This document shows positions 25,787 through 35,500 of a stretch of DNA of 42,994 nt, one piece after another. The notes beneath the pieces were generated by a model. The model was not told where the DNA came from. It worked only from the letters and a program-made list of their open reading frames with translations, and did no database searches. How positions within the stretch are numbered: position 1 is the first letter of the stretch; every line of letters starts with the position of its first letter. This stretch comes from JANSXG01 sp965652425 (GTDB lineage Bacteria; Planctomycetota; Phycisphaerae; Phycisphaerales; UBA1924). The DNA is taken from contig CBFGVX010000018.1 in assembly GCA_965652425.1 (NCBI GenBank), forward strand, positions 1 through 42,994. The letters are read 5' to 3'. Made by a program: the position numbers and the translations under genes.

Positions 25787-26800
25787 TCAGAGCAGTCCCA
25801 GCACCCGCTCCACCGCCGCGGCCTGCGCGATCGTCTGCTCCGCCGTCGGGCGCAACTCGACCTTCCCCGCCATCGCATCGTTGAAATGCCTGAACATCGA
25901 CGGCGCCCCGCCCTCGCCCAAGGGCGGCGTGATCGTCTGCTCACCCTCCCCATCCGGGTGGTTCGCAAACCGCGTCAGATGGACGCTCAGATCATCCCCG
26001 CCGGGGTTGTAGGGCCGCGTCGTCGTCAGCCGCCCCCACGACCCGGTCAGCGTCGTCGTCACGCCCTCGGTCACCTCCATCGAGGTGAAGCTGTGCCCCA
26101 GCACGCCGCCCGCGAAGCGGAACGCCATCGACAGCGAGACATCCACGCCCGCGCTCTCGCCGGGCAGCGGCTCGGCGAACCGCCCCGTCGCGCTCACTTC
26201 CTCCGGCTCGCCCGCCAGCAGGCGCATCAGCGACAGCGGGTACACGCCCAGATCCATCATCGCCCCGCCCTGCATCGCGTGGCTCAGCCGCGTGTTCTCC
26301 GTCGGCCCGCCGACCAGCGTGTGCGACCGGTCGCAGCGGATAAGGCGGAGTTTGCCGATCAGCGACCCCGGCGTCTCCCCCGCCGTGGCCACCTTCACCA
26401 GCCAGTCCGTCTGCGGGTGATACAGGTAGGTCCACACCTCCCCGATCAGCTTCCCGGCCTTCTCGGCCTCCGCGAACGCCCGCTCCGCCTCCGCCCTCGT
26501 CGACGCGAACGGCTTCTCGCAGAGCACATGCTTGCCCGCACGCACCGCCGCGATCGACTGCTCCACATGCAGATGGTTCGGCGTCGCGACATACACCGCG
26601 TCCAGATCGTCCCGCTTCAGCAGATCCTCAACGGTGCAGCCAATGTCTGGGTCCAGCCCGGCAGACTGCGCCAGCGCACGCCCCCGCTCGGGTTCGCGGC
26701 TGGCGATCGCGCGCACATCGCAGCCCACACCGAGCATGCACGGCAGATGCCCGGCTGCGATGCGACCGGTGCCGATGATGCCCCAGCGGGGTCCGGACAT
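25787..26800 (-). CDS. Gfo/Idh/MocA-family oxidoreductase
   Basis: 337 residues. NAD(P)-dependent dehydrogenase of a sugar or sugar-like substrate. Rossmann motif GIIGTGRIAAGHL (8-20), then VYVATPNHLHVEQSIAAV and the family signature HVLCEKPFA with catalytic-area Lys (about 96). The C-terminal alpha/beta domain follows (GGAMMDLGVYPLSLMRLL). Substrate unknown. ATG 26800 has AGGAAC nearby and begins 26 bases after the stop of atpC, so the two are likely cotranscribed. Confidence 0.92.
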   Translation of the reverse strand: MSGPRWGIIGTGRIAAGHLPCMLGVGCDVRAIASREPERGRALAQSAGLDPDIGCTVEDLLKRDDLDAVYVATPNHLHVEQSIAAVRAGKHVLCEKPFASTRAEAERAFAEAEKAGKLIGEVWTYLYHPQTDWLVKVATAGETPGSLIGKLRLIRCDRSHTLVGGPTENTRLSHAMQGGAMMDLGVYPLSLMRLLAGEPEEVSATGRFAEPLPGESAGVDVSLSMAFRFAGGVLGHSFTSMEVTEGVTTTLTGSWGRLTTTRPYNPGGDDLSVHLTRFANHPDGEGEQTITPPLGEGGAPSMFRHFNDAMAGKVELRPTAEQTIAQAAAVERVLGLL

Positions 26801-26826
26801 GGCGTGTTCCTACTCGGAAAAACCGA

Positions 26827-27231
26827 TCAGCGGGCCGAAGCCGCGGCGACCTTCGCCCGCGCCTTGTCGCGCTCGGCGGTGATCTTCTCCATCTCCTCGA
26901 AGTCCGCGCTCTTGCGCGCCTCCGCCTCGGCCAGCTCCGCCTTGGCCTCCTGCGCGTCCAACTCGTCCACCGGAACCGCGCCCTGCGCCAGAATCGTCAA
27001 CTCGTCGTTGACATTCTGCATGAACCCGCCCTCGATGAACCAGCTCTTCGAGCCGGAGCCGGGGAAGTCCAGACGCAGCCGACCGGGTCCCAGCTTGCCG
27101 ACGATCGCACCGGTCAGGTGCATCACGCCCCGCTGCCCGTCGTGCATGGGCACGGAGGCGTAGATGACCTCGGCATCGAGGATGCGGGCTTCGGGCGTGA
27201 TCAGCTTGCAGGTGAAGGACTTGTCGGCCAC
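26827..27231 (-). CDS. atpC: F1Fo ATP synthase epsilon subunit (orphan)
   Basis: 134 residues. Beta-sandwich N-terminal domain: FTCKLITPEARILDAEVIYA, then MHLTGAIVGKLGPGRLRLD and GGFMQNVNDELTILAQGAV. The C-terminal Ala/Glu/Lys-rich two-helix arm (DAQEAKAELAEAEARK) is the part that inhibits ATP hydrolysis in this subunit. It begins with GTG 27231, with GGAG six bases upstream. Normally next to atpD; here no other ATP synthase gene is in the window, and it sits between two Gfo/Idh oxidoreductase genes. All expected family features are present, so it looks functional. Confidence 0.88.
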   Translation of the reverse strand: MADKSFTCKLITPEARILDAEVIYASVPMHDGQRGVMHLTGAIVGKLGPGRLRLDFPGSGSKSWFIEGGFMQNVNDELTILAQGAVPVDELDAQEAKAELAEAEARKSADFEEMEKITAERDKARAKVAAASAR

Positions 27232-27344
27232 AGGGAACTCCGTGTTTCGGGAGGGGTTCTTCGGGCTGCTGGGGAGCAGGGAGACAAATTGTAACGATCA
27301 CGGGTCAATCCTGCCCGCCGGGAATCGTCGATTTCAGGCCCGAA

Positions 27345-28469
27345 TCAGCCGCCTTCGCGGTCCTTGCGGGCCGCCTCGACGATCCGTTGAGCCGTACGCA
27401 CCGCGGCGAACCCCGCCTCCGCGTCGATCGGCGGCTTCTCGCCCGTCCGCAGAGCGTGCAGGAAACTCGAGATCTCCATCTCGAGCTGGTCCGCGTCGTC
27501 GATCTCCAGGGGATCGATCGTCAGCAGGTCGCCGTAATCCAGATCCGAAAGGTCCGTCCCGGCCCGCAGGGCCTCGCGGATCTCGTCCATCTGCATCTGG
27601 TTGGCGGTCTTGCGGATCAGGACGCCGCTCTTCTTGGCGTAGTCGATCGACACATACCCGTTGTCGCCGATGATCCGCGTCTTCCGCTCGGTCTTCATCG
27701 CCAGCCGGCTCGCTGTGATCGTCGCCACGCACTTGCCCGCCGGGGTATCGAAAGTCAGCCGCGCGTTGCAGACATCCTCGTGCTCGGTCAAGACCGGCAC
27801 GCCCGAGGCCTGCACCTCCGTCGGCTCGATGCCGCCCATCAGCCAGAGCACCACATCGAGGTCGTGGATCATCATGTCCATCACGACCGACACATCCACG
27901 CTCCGGAAGGTCATCGGGCTGACCCGGTGCACCTCCAAGAACCGCGGCACGATGCCCTTCGGCCCGCCGCTCCCGTCGTCCATCGAGGTCCGCTGCGCCC
28001 GCTCCAGCGCCCGCACCGCCGGGTTGAACCGCTCGATATGCCCGACCATCAGGCACGCCCCGTGCCGCTCGGCCAGGTCGGCCAGCTCGCGGGCCTCCTT
28101 CGAATCATTCGCCAGGGGCTTCTCAATGAGACACGCCACCCCCGCCTCCAGCAGGGGCCGGGCACACTTGAGGTGGTAGGTCGTCGGTACCGCGATCGAC
28201 ACCGCGTCCACCCCCAGATCGATCAGTTCCTGCTCGGTCGCGAACCCCGGCACGCCCAGACGCTCGGCGTTGGCGTTCCGCTGGGCCTCGCCCTGATCCA
28301 CCACCCCCACCAGTTCCACCGGGCCAACCGGCGAATCATCACCCAGGTTCTGAAAATGCTTGTACTTCGTGGCGTGGTGACGACCCATCCGCCCAACCCC
28401 CACCGCCCCGCAGCGCAGGGTCTTGGTGGCAAGATCGGACGAAGCGGCAGCGGTCGATGGCGTAGGCAT
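27345..28469 (-). CDS. Gfo/Idh/MocA-family oxidoreductase, UDP-GlcNAc 3-dehydrogenase-like
   Basis: 374 residues. Rossmann motif GVGRMGRHHATKYKHF, VSIAVPTTYHLKCARPLLEA, signature CLIEKPLAND, and LMVGHIERFNPAV. The VGHIERFNPAV block is seen in the subgroup found beside lipid A genes (GnnA-like, 3-oxidation of UDP-GlcNAc), so an envelope-sugar role is possible. The C-terminal half has DMMIHDLDVVLWLMGGIEP. ATG 28469 was chosen because the frame upstream (to 28586) is not family-like; the ribosome site is weak. It is 113 bases upstream of atpC. Confidence 0.88.
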   Translation of the reverse strand: MPTPSTAAASSDLATKTLRCGAVGVGRMGRHHATKYKHFQNLGDDSPVGPVELVGVVDQGEAQRNANAERLGVPGFATEQELIDLGVDAVSIAVPTTYHLKCARPLLEAGVACLIEKPLANDSKEARELADLAERHGACLMVGHIERFNPAVRALERAQRTSMDDGSGGPKGIVPRFLEVHRVSPMTFRSVDVSVVMDMMIHDLDVVLWLMGGIEPTEVQASGVPVLTEHEDVCNARLTFDTPAGKCVATITASRLAMKTERKTRIIGDNGYVSIDYAKKSGVLIRKTANQMQMDEIREALRAGTDLSDLDYGDLLTIDPLEIDDADQLEMEISSFLHALRTGEKPPIDAEAGFAAVRTAQRIVEAARKDREGG

Positions 28470-28601
28470 GGATGCAAACAACTCCGATGCGGCAAGCGGA
28501 TTCGCTCGCCTCAGCAGTAAGGAACCGTAGGGTAGCAGACCCGATGCCCACGGACCGCTCGCCCACAAGGCCAACCTCGGCCCCATGATGGTTAGGAATC
28601 A

Positions 28602-29720
28602 CTAGCCACCCGCTCCGCCGCGCGGCCCCGACTCCCTCCCCGGCGACTCCCCCTCCAGCCCGTACGGGTTGTACTCCTTACCCTCCTCATCCGGATCATC
28701 GGGCTCCACATCCGATCCCGAATCCAGCAGCGTCACCCCCGCCTCCACCGGGTCGGGCGCCGAGAACAGCGGCGCGGCTTTCACACTCGCCGCGTCCGAA
28801 CGCGCGGTCATCTCTTCCGCACGCTTGCGCGCCCGCGCGGCGATCCGCGCATCCCGCTCCCGCTCCGTCCGCGCGTTGTGGATCGACCAGCGCACCGTCG
28901 AAGCCAGAAGCATCGAGAACACGAAGATCAGCAGCAGACACCCGAACGCGAACACGCTCACGATCGTGCTGATCAGCGAGATGAACACCCCGAACCCCCG
29001 CGTGTCCGGCGTCAGACTGAACAGCCCGCCCAGCGGCGCGTTCACGATGAACGCCACCAGCGCCAGCACCAGGTACAGCCCGAACCCCATCGAACAGGCC
29101 CGGAGCTGCTGCCCCCTCGAATAGTCCCGCGCCCAGTCCGCCAGCAGCGAGATGTGCCACGCCGCGCAGCAGATCCCCGCACCCGCCCCCGTCAGCAGAA
29201 CCGTGAACAGCCAGTCCGGCGCAACGAACGGGGTCAGCGCATCCACGATCCCCAGCCCCAACAGCAGGTACATCACCCCGTACCCCGCCACGCACAACCG
29301 GCGCAGCAGCGTCCACTCTCCACCCTCGCCCTGCGCCTGCAGCTTCAAATGCGGGCGCACCCGCTTGCGCAGGATCACGAACCCCGCGAGCGGCATCACC
29401 GCGATGCTCGCCAGCGCCACCATCCCGCCGTAACCCACCCCCACAAGGTCCAGCATCGCGCCGATCGGAACCAGCAGCCCCGACAGACCGAACACCACCA
29501 GCGCGCTCGCCAGCGTGTTCAGATACCCCGCCGGCGCGTTGCCCATGTGATCGTCGCCGCCCTTCTTGCGACGCGAAATGATCGTCCCGCACTCCGGGCA
29601 AGGCGAACCGACGAACAGCCCCTGCAGGTTGTACCCGCACTTCGTGCACGCCAGCGGCTCCCGGACCATCTCGGTCGCGTCCGCCGACATCGCCGTCGAG
29701 CGTGGCTTCTGCTCGGTCAT
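28602..29720 (-). CDS. polytopic membrane protein with N-terminal zinc ribbon
   Basis: 372 residues, unknown function. Residues about 24-45 form a zinc ribbon: CTKCGYNLQGL, then CPECG. Around seven hydrophobic spans follow between 65 and 285 (LASALVVFGLSGLLVPIGAM, FVILRKR..., MYLLLGLGIVDAL, VFAFGCLLLIFVFSMLL). The cytoplasmic tail is charged: Arg/Ala-rich helix (about 283-300), then acidic and Gly/Pro-rich. Two-Cys-pair ribbon plus membrane domain is a layout I associate with planctomycetes, function unassigned. It overlaps the preceding gene by ATGA (29717-29720), so it is coupled to it. Confidence 0.82.
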   Translation of the reverse strand: MTEQKPRSTAMSADATEMVREPLACTKCGYNLQGLFVGSPCPECGTIISRRKKGGDDHMGNAPAGYLNTLASALVVFGLSGLLVPIGAMLDLVGVGYGGMVALASIAVMPLAGFVILRKRVRPHLKLQAQGEGGEWTLLRRLCVAGYGVMYLLLGLGIVDALTPFVAPDWLFTVLLTGAGAGICCAAWHISLLADWARDYSRGQQLRACSMGFGLYLVLALVAFIVNAPLGGLFSLTPDTRGFGVFISLISTIVSVFAFGCLLLIFVFSMLLASTVRWSIHNARTERERDARIAARARKRAEEMTARSDAASVKAAPLFSAPDPVEAGVTLLDSGSDVEPDDPDEEGKEYNPYGLEGESPGRESGPRGGAGG

Positions 29721-30706
29721 GGCTCACCGCTTCCCTTCTCCGGGCCGAGCGACACGGCCGCCCCGCCCGAGTGTACCGCGATCGGCGGTGCCCCCGGCAC
29801 CGGCAGCAGCGCACGCACGCTCCCCCCGAACAGCGCCACCAGCCACACCGATCGCGCCAGAGCAAACAGCAACGCCCCCGGAACCAGCACCGCCGTCAAA
29901 ACCGCCCACGCGATCGGCACGATCCCGAAGAACCCCACCATCAATAGCGCCACCGGGTACAGCGCCACCGCCAGAACCCCCAGCACCACCGTGTACACCG
30001 GGATCCAGCCCGTCTGGCGCAGCGATAGCGACAGCGTCCCCGGCTCGTATCGGCTGCTCCGCGCATCCAGACGAGTCGCCAGCCGCGCCAGGTACCATAC
30101 CCCCGTCAGGTGCATCAGCACCGCCCCCAGCAGCACCGCGACAAACGCGATCGACAGCAGCAGCGCCCCGCCGGGCCCGATCAGCCACTCCACCACCCCC
30201 GACGGGTTCACCGGACTGCCCATCGCTCGGATCATCAGGACCGAGATGCCGCCGAAAACCAGAACGGTGCACGACAGCGCCAAAAGCCGAGGCATCGCAC
30301 GCAGCCACTCCAGCCCGTCCCGCCCGCTCGACGGCGCACCGCTCAGAAACCACCACCCCGCCGCAAGCTCGCCGCACACCAGCCCGGTGATCATCCACGC
30401 CAGCGCCGAGCCCGGCAGCTTCGCGATCTCATCGTCCAGCACCAGCACGATCGCGATGAACCCGAAACACACCAGGCACACCATGAGCACTGCGGCCGCC
30501 ACCCACACCATCGTGCTCGCCGTCGCCAGACGCCTCCTGTACCGCGCTGGCTCCAGCCCCAGCCAGCGCCAGTTCAGCGTGTCCGCGATCGCCAGCGCGC
30601 ACTCCGGGCAGGCCCCGTCGCTCGGCAGCCCGCCCAGGTCGTACCGGCACCCCAGACAGCGCGTGCCCGGATCGACGCGATCTTGCTCCGTCGGCGGCGT
30701 CACCAT
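29717..30706 (-). CDS. polytopic membrane protein with N-terminal zinc ribbon
   Basis: 329 residues, unknown function. The zinc-ribbon-like start reads CLGCRYDLGGL then CPEC (17-36), the same design as the gene downstream. About six or seven spans follow (VWVAAAVLMVCLVCFGFIAI, LALSCTVLVFGGISVLMI, LLLSIAFVAVLLGAVLM, YTVVLGVLAVALYPVALLM). The C-terminus is short and cytoplasmic-looking. ATG 30706 is 16 bases after the stop of the upstream membrane protein. The pair probably arose from one ancestor. Cotranscribed with purL-purQ; no link to purine metabolism can be seen in the sequence. Confidence 0.82.
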   Translation of the reverse strand: MVTPPTEQDRVDPGTRCLGCRYDLGGLPSDGACPECALAIADTLNWRWLGLEPARYRRRLATASTMVWVAAAVLMVCLVCFGFIAIVLVLDDEIAKLPGSALAWMITGLVCGELAAGWWFLSGAPSSGRDGLEWLRAMPRLLALSCTVLVFGGISVLMIRAMGSPVNPSGVVEWLIGPGGALLLSIAFVAVLLGAVLMHLTGVWYLARLATRLDARSSRYEPGTLSLSLRQTGWIPVYTVVLGVLAVALYPVALLMVGFFGIVPIAWAVLTAVLVPGALLFALARSVWLVALFGGSVRALLPVPGAPPIAVHSGGAAVSLGPEKGSGEP

Positions 30707-30722
30707 CGCTGGACCTTATGCC

Positions 30723-31652
30723 TCACAGCCCCGGCGGGTCCGGATGACCGCCGATCGGGCCGATCTCGTCCGCCGAACGGTCCGGGGCGCGCTCCGACGT
30801 CGCCGACGCCTCGTTCATCGACGGATCCCCCGCAACCACACCCAGACGGTTGCGCCGATCGCGCCGAAGCTCGTCCTCCGCACGCTCGATCGTGCCGATC
30901 AGCACGCTCAGCCGCGCGTGCAGCGCGCCGAAGGTCCACGCGTACACCACCGCCAGCAGCCCCACCACCAGCAGCGCCACCGTCGCCACAAAGTCCACCA
31001 TCCCCATCCGCTGGCGCACCACCAGATCCAGCCCCACCAGCGCGAGAACACCCACCACGCCCATCAGCAGCCCAATCCCCACCCGCACCCGTGCCGCAGC
31101 GCTCCCGCGACGCCCCACCGCCGCCCGCCGGATCAGCATCCCCGCTCGCAGCCACAGCGCGATCGCCGTCAACGCCAGCAGCCCCACCACCGCCGCGCTC
31201 AACACCGCCGCGCCCTCGAACGCCACGAACACCAGCGCATCGTGAGGCCCCGGCACCACCGGAGGCACGCCCAGCCGCATCGCGCACACCAGAAGACCAA
31301 AGCAGAAGCACACCACCGGCGTCGCCACACACACCGCGCGCACCACCATCAGCCATCCCATGCCCCGGCTCGGCTCGGGCCAGCAGTCCGTCAGCCGCCA
31401 CGCGCTCTTGCTCATCGCCACCGACCACGGCAACAGCAGCAGCAGCGCCGCCACAAGCACCGCGAAGTTGGCGATCGGGCGGTGCGCCCCGAAGTTCGGC
31501 AGCGCGACCAGCCACCCCAGCACCAGCCCACCCGCCACGCACCACGGCAGCGTCCCGCTCGCGCGATGCAGACGAGCAAGGTGGTACGCCGGCGCGTAGC
31601 CCAAGTGATGTTCAGACAAATTCGGATCGGGGTTGGCTCGCTCGCGGCTCAC
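30723..31652 (-). CDS. polytopic membrane protein, no zinc ribbon
   Basis: 309 residues, unknown function. Around seven membrane spans (LPWCVAGGLVLGWLVAL, FAVLVAALLLLLPW, VCVATPVVCFCFGLLVCAM, VGIGLLMGVVGVLALVGLDL, VALLVVGLLAVVYAW). The final 60 residues are charged (RAEDELRRDRRNRLG, then a Pro/Asp-rich end). GTG 31652 overlaps the TGA of purQ (GTGA), so translation is coupled to purQ. Unlike the two genes that follow, it has no CxxC ribbon. Confidence 0.8.
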   Translation of the reverse strand: MSRERANPDPNLSEHHLGYAPAYHLARLHRASGTLPWCVAGGLVLGWLVALPNFGAHRPIANFAVLVAALLLLLPWSVAMSKSAWRLTDCWPEPSRGMGWLMVVRAVCVATPVVCFCFGLLVCAMRLGVPPVVPGPHDALVFVAFEGAAVLSAAVVGLLALTAIALWLRAGMLIRRAAVGRRGSAAARVRVGIGLLMGVVGVLALVGLDLVVRQRMGMVDFVATVALLVVGLLAVVYAWTFGALHARLSVLIGTIERAEDELRRDRRNRLGVVAGDPSMNEASATSERAPDRSADEIGPIGGHPDPPGL

Positions 31653-32491
31653 GCCGTCGCCGCGGCACCGGTGACCGCCTCAACCGCCGAGCGGAAGAAG
31701 CCCAGCCCCGGCGTCACGCCCTGCTTCATATCGCCCGACAACCGCGTCGCGTACGGATGATGGTTCCAGCTCAGGTACCGCTCGGGATGAGGCATCAGCC
31801 CGAAGATCCGCCCCGTCGCGTCGCAGATCCCCGCGATGCCGCCCAGATCGCGCGGCCCGCCCTGTGAACCGTTGATGTCCCGCGTGTAGTACAGCGCCGC
31901 CTGCCCGGAGGCCTCGAGCGTCGCGATCGTCTCCGGCAGAGGCGCGACGAACCGCCCCTCGCCGTGCGCCACCGGCAACTGCTGCACCACCGGATCGATC
32001 GGCGCCTCGCGCAGGTGCGCGGTCCACACGCACGGGCTGTCCGCGTTCGCCCGCACGCCCACCCAGGTATCGACGAATCGCCCGGACGCGTTGTCGGCCA
32101 GCGTCACCGCGTTCGGCGCCGGCTTCTCCGGCCAGCGCTCGCCCGCGCGAGGTCCCGGCAGGAGGCCCGTCTGTGTCAGCACCTGGAACCCGTTGCACAC
32201 CCCGATCATGCACACGCCGCGCTCCGCCGCCGCGGCGAGCGCGGGATACAGCCGCTCCCGGATCCGCATCGCCATCACCCGCCCCGCGCCGATGTCGTCG
32301 CCGTGCGAGAACCCGCCGGGGAAACCGATCAGTTGATACTTCTCGATCCGCTTCGGATCCGCGATCAGCGCACTCAGGTGCACCAGCTCGGCATCGGCCC
32401 CCGCGAGCTCGAACGCGCGGCACAACTCGGCATCGCAGTTCGTGCCAGCAGTGCGGATGACAAGGGCGTTCGGCCGTTCGGCGCTGGGCAT
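31649..32491 (-). CDS. purQ: phosphoribosylformylglycinamidine synthase, glutaminase subunit
   Basis: 280 residues. Class I glutamine amidotransferase that feeds ammonia to PurL in step 4 of purine synthesis. Catalytic Cys99 in MIGVCNGFQVLTQTG, and the partner His in LMPHPERYLSW near the C-terminus; the N-terminal RTAGTNCDAEL is typical of the family. It is longer than the B. subtilis subunit (about 227), as in lineages where PurS-like sequences are fused to PurL. ATG 32491 lies 11 bases after purL. An open frame extending upstream (to 33388) overlaps purL and is not real. Its stop overlaps the start of a membrane protein gene. Confidence 0.94.
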   Translation of the reverse strand: MPSAERPNALVIRTAGTNCDAELCRAFELAGADAELVHLSALIADPKRIEKYQLIGFPGGFSHGDDIGAGRVMAMRIRERLYPALAAAAERGVCMIGVCNGFQVLTQTGLLPGPRAGERWPEKPAPNAVTLADNASGRFVDTWVGVRANADSPCVWTAHLREAPIDPVVQQLPVAHGEGRFVAPLPETIATLEASGQAALYYTRDINGSQGGPRDLGGIAGICDATGRIFGLMPHPERYLSWNHHPYATRLSGDMKQGVTPGLGFFRSAVEAVTGAAATA

Positions 32492-32502
32492 AGTGAGCTT
32501 CC

Positions 32503-35500
32503 TTACCAGTCGAGCGGCTGGGTGAACGCGGTCAGGCAATCGGCGACGCTCACCGAAAGCAGCGTGGACTTGAGCGAATCGAACACATCGAGCTGCGCAT
32601 CGTCGGTGATGATCCCGATCGGCTCCGCGCCGAGCCCCGCCGCCCGCGCCCGGTCGGCGATCCGGGCGGACTCGCCCGGCCCAACCTGCAGCACATAGCG
32701 CGACGGCCCCTCGCCGAACAGCAGCGTGCGCCGCTCGTCCTCGGTCGCGCCGTTCATCAGCTTGTCGATGAAGAGCCCGGCGCCGGGCGAGGCCCGCGTC
32801 GGGTCGAACGCCGCGAGCAGCATCTCGGCGACGCACGCCAGCAGGCCGCCCTCCGAGCAGTCGTGCGCTGCGCGGACCGCGCCCGAAGCGATCAGGTCCG
32901 CGACGAAGCGCGCTGCCTTCGGGCCGAGTTCGAGATCCGGCGTGATCATCGGCTCCGTCGACGAGCGCCCCAGCAACAGGTCGGCGTGCGAGCCGGTCAT
33001 CGACACCACATGCGCGGTGCCGCCATCGTCGGGCAGACCGATCAGGAGCAGCTCGTCCGGCTCGCTGCCGGGCGCCGACGGCTTGGCGTCCATCGTCGTC
33101 AGCCGCTCCAGCGACCCGACCACGCCCATACCCGTGACGAGCAGCGTCGGCGGGATCTCGACGAGCACCGCCTTGCCCGCAGCATCGGTGTAGCGGAACT
33201 GGTTGTTCAGCGAATCCTTGCCCGAGACGAACGGCGTGCGGTAGGCCTTCGCGCCGTCGTAGCAGGCGATCGCGCAGCGCACCAGCCCGCCCATGTTCTG
33301 AGGACGATCGCAGCTCGGCCAGCAGAAGTTGTCGAGGATCGCGATGCGATCCGGATCGGTGCCGGCGCACACGAGGTTGCGCACGCACTCATCAATCGCG
33401 CTGAGCGTCATCACATACGGATCGCCGCCGGCGACATCGGGCGAGCCGAGGTTGGTCTGAAGGCCGCACGCGATCGACAGCCCCTGATCGACGCCCGGCA
33501 CCGGCTGGATCACCGACGCGTCGCCCGGCCCGTCGCCGCCGGGGCCGACCAGCGGCTTGAGCAGCGTGTTGCCCTGCACCTCGTGGTCGTACTGGCGGAT
33601 GATCCAGCGCTTGCTGGCGAGGTTCGGGTGCGCGAGCAGCTTCAGCAGCAGCTCATCGTGGTCCACGCGCTCGGCCGGGGGGAGCTGCCGCCCCTCGGGC
33701 GCGGTCCACGACGCCTCGCGCACCGGCATCGGGATGCCCTCGTGCAGGAAGTGCATCGTCATGCAGCCGACCTCTTCGCCCTCGAAACGCAGCACCAGCT
33801 GCGCCTCGCCCTGCGCGTTCTGCGAACCGAAGGTGCCGAGCACCGACAGTTCGACGCCCTCCTCATCGCAGATGCGCTGCAGCTTCTCGATGTTCTGCCG
33901 CGGCACGGCCAGCACCATCCGCTCCTGGCTCTCCGAGATCCAGATCTCGTCGTAGCGCAGGCCCGCGTATTTCAGCGGGGCCTTATCCAGATCGACCACC
34001 GCGCCGACCTTCTCGCCCATCTCGCCGATCGCGCTCGAGAACCCGCCCGCGCCGCAGTCCGTGATCGCGCTGAACAGGGGCGAGCCGTGCTCATCGCGCG
34101 CCCGCATGATCGCATCGAGCGTGCGCTTCTCCTCGATCGCGTTGCCGATCTGCACCGCGTGCGAGAACTCGTCGGCGTGCGTGTCGGTCAGTTCCGCGCT
34201 CGAGAAGGTCGCTCCGTGGATGCCGTCCTTGCCGGTCCGCCCGCCGAGCGCCACGATCAGGTCGCCGGGCTTCGCGCTCGCGCCTCCGTCACCACCGGCC
34301 AGCTCGGTCGGGATCGTGCCGATGCAGCCGCAGAACACCAGCGGGTTGCCGATGTACCGATCGTCGAAGTACACCGCGCCGTTGATCGTCGGAATGCCCA
34401 TGCGGTTCCCGTAATCGCGCACGCCGTCGACCACACGCGTCAGGATCTGCCGCGGATGGATCACGCCCGGCGGCAGATCCACCTGCTGTGGGTGCGCCAC
34501 GCAGAAGACATCCGTCGCCGCGACCGGCTTCGCCGCCAGCCCCGTCCCCATGATGTCGCGGATGCACCCGCCGATGCCCGTCGCCGCGCCGCCGTAGGGC
34601 TCGATCGCCGACGGGCGGTTGTGCGTCTCGACCTTGATGCACACCGCCGTGTCGTCGGTGAACCTCACCACTCCCGAGTTGTCGTGGAACACGCTCAGCG
34701 TCCAGTCCACGCCCTCGTCGATCAGCTCGAAGGTCGCCGCGGCGACCGTGGACTTGAGAATATTGTCGATCCGCACCGTGCCGTCGCCATCGACCGTCAC
34801 GCCCGGCGCGCGCTTCGCGCTCCAATCGATCGGGTCGCTCGCCATCGACGATGAGTATCGCACGCTCGACTTGAGCGTCTTGTGCACGCAGTGCTCGGAC
34901 CAGGTCTGCGCCAGCGTCTCGAGCTCGATGTCGGTCGGCTCGCGCCCGGCATCTTTGTACCACCGCTGGATCGCGCGCATCTCGTCCAGCGACAGGAACA
35001 GGTGACCGTCGCGCGAGAGCCGCTTCAGCGCCTCATCATCGAGCGTCGTGATCTCGACAAGGCGCAGCGTCTGATCCGCAGACCGCGCGGCGGGGAACCG
35101 CTCCGGGTGCCACGGCGAACGGTGGACCTGCTCGATCACCGGGTTGTACAGCACGCGCCGGGCCAGATCGTCGGCCTGCTCGCGCGTCAGACCGCGGATG
35201 TCGTAGCGCATCCCCGTCGTCACCTCGAGCGACGCATGCGCCGGCAGCTCCAGCAGGTCCCGCACCGCCTGAGCGACCGTCGCCGCGGCGGGGTCCATCA
35301 CGCCCGGCAGCGGCGCGACTTCCACGACCTGCACACCGGCTTCCGGCGGGTGCGTGCCCATCAGACCGGTCTCCCGCGCGGGGTCGGTCAGCAGGCCGCT
35401 CAGAATCCGGTCGCAGTCGGCCTCGTCGAGGGCCGCGCTGATCAGGTAGACCTTGGCCGTGGTCACGCCCGAGGGGTGCAGGCCCAGCCGGGCCGCGGCT

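Noticed and set aside
28878..31760. A plus-strand open frame of 960 codons opposite the three membrane protein genes
   Set aside because: Extreme Pro/His/Arg/Gln bias, no motif, and opposite genes with clear membrane spans and zinc ribbons.
31649..33388. A 579-residue N-extended PurQ
   Set aside because: The extension overlaps purL in another frame; the family start is at 32491.
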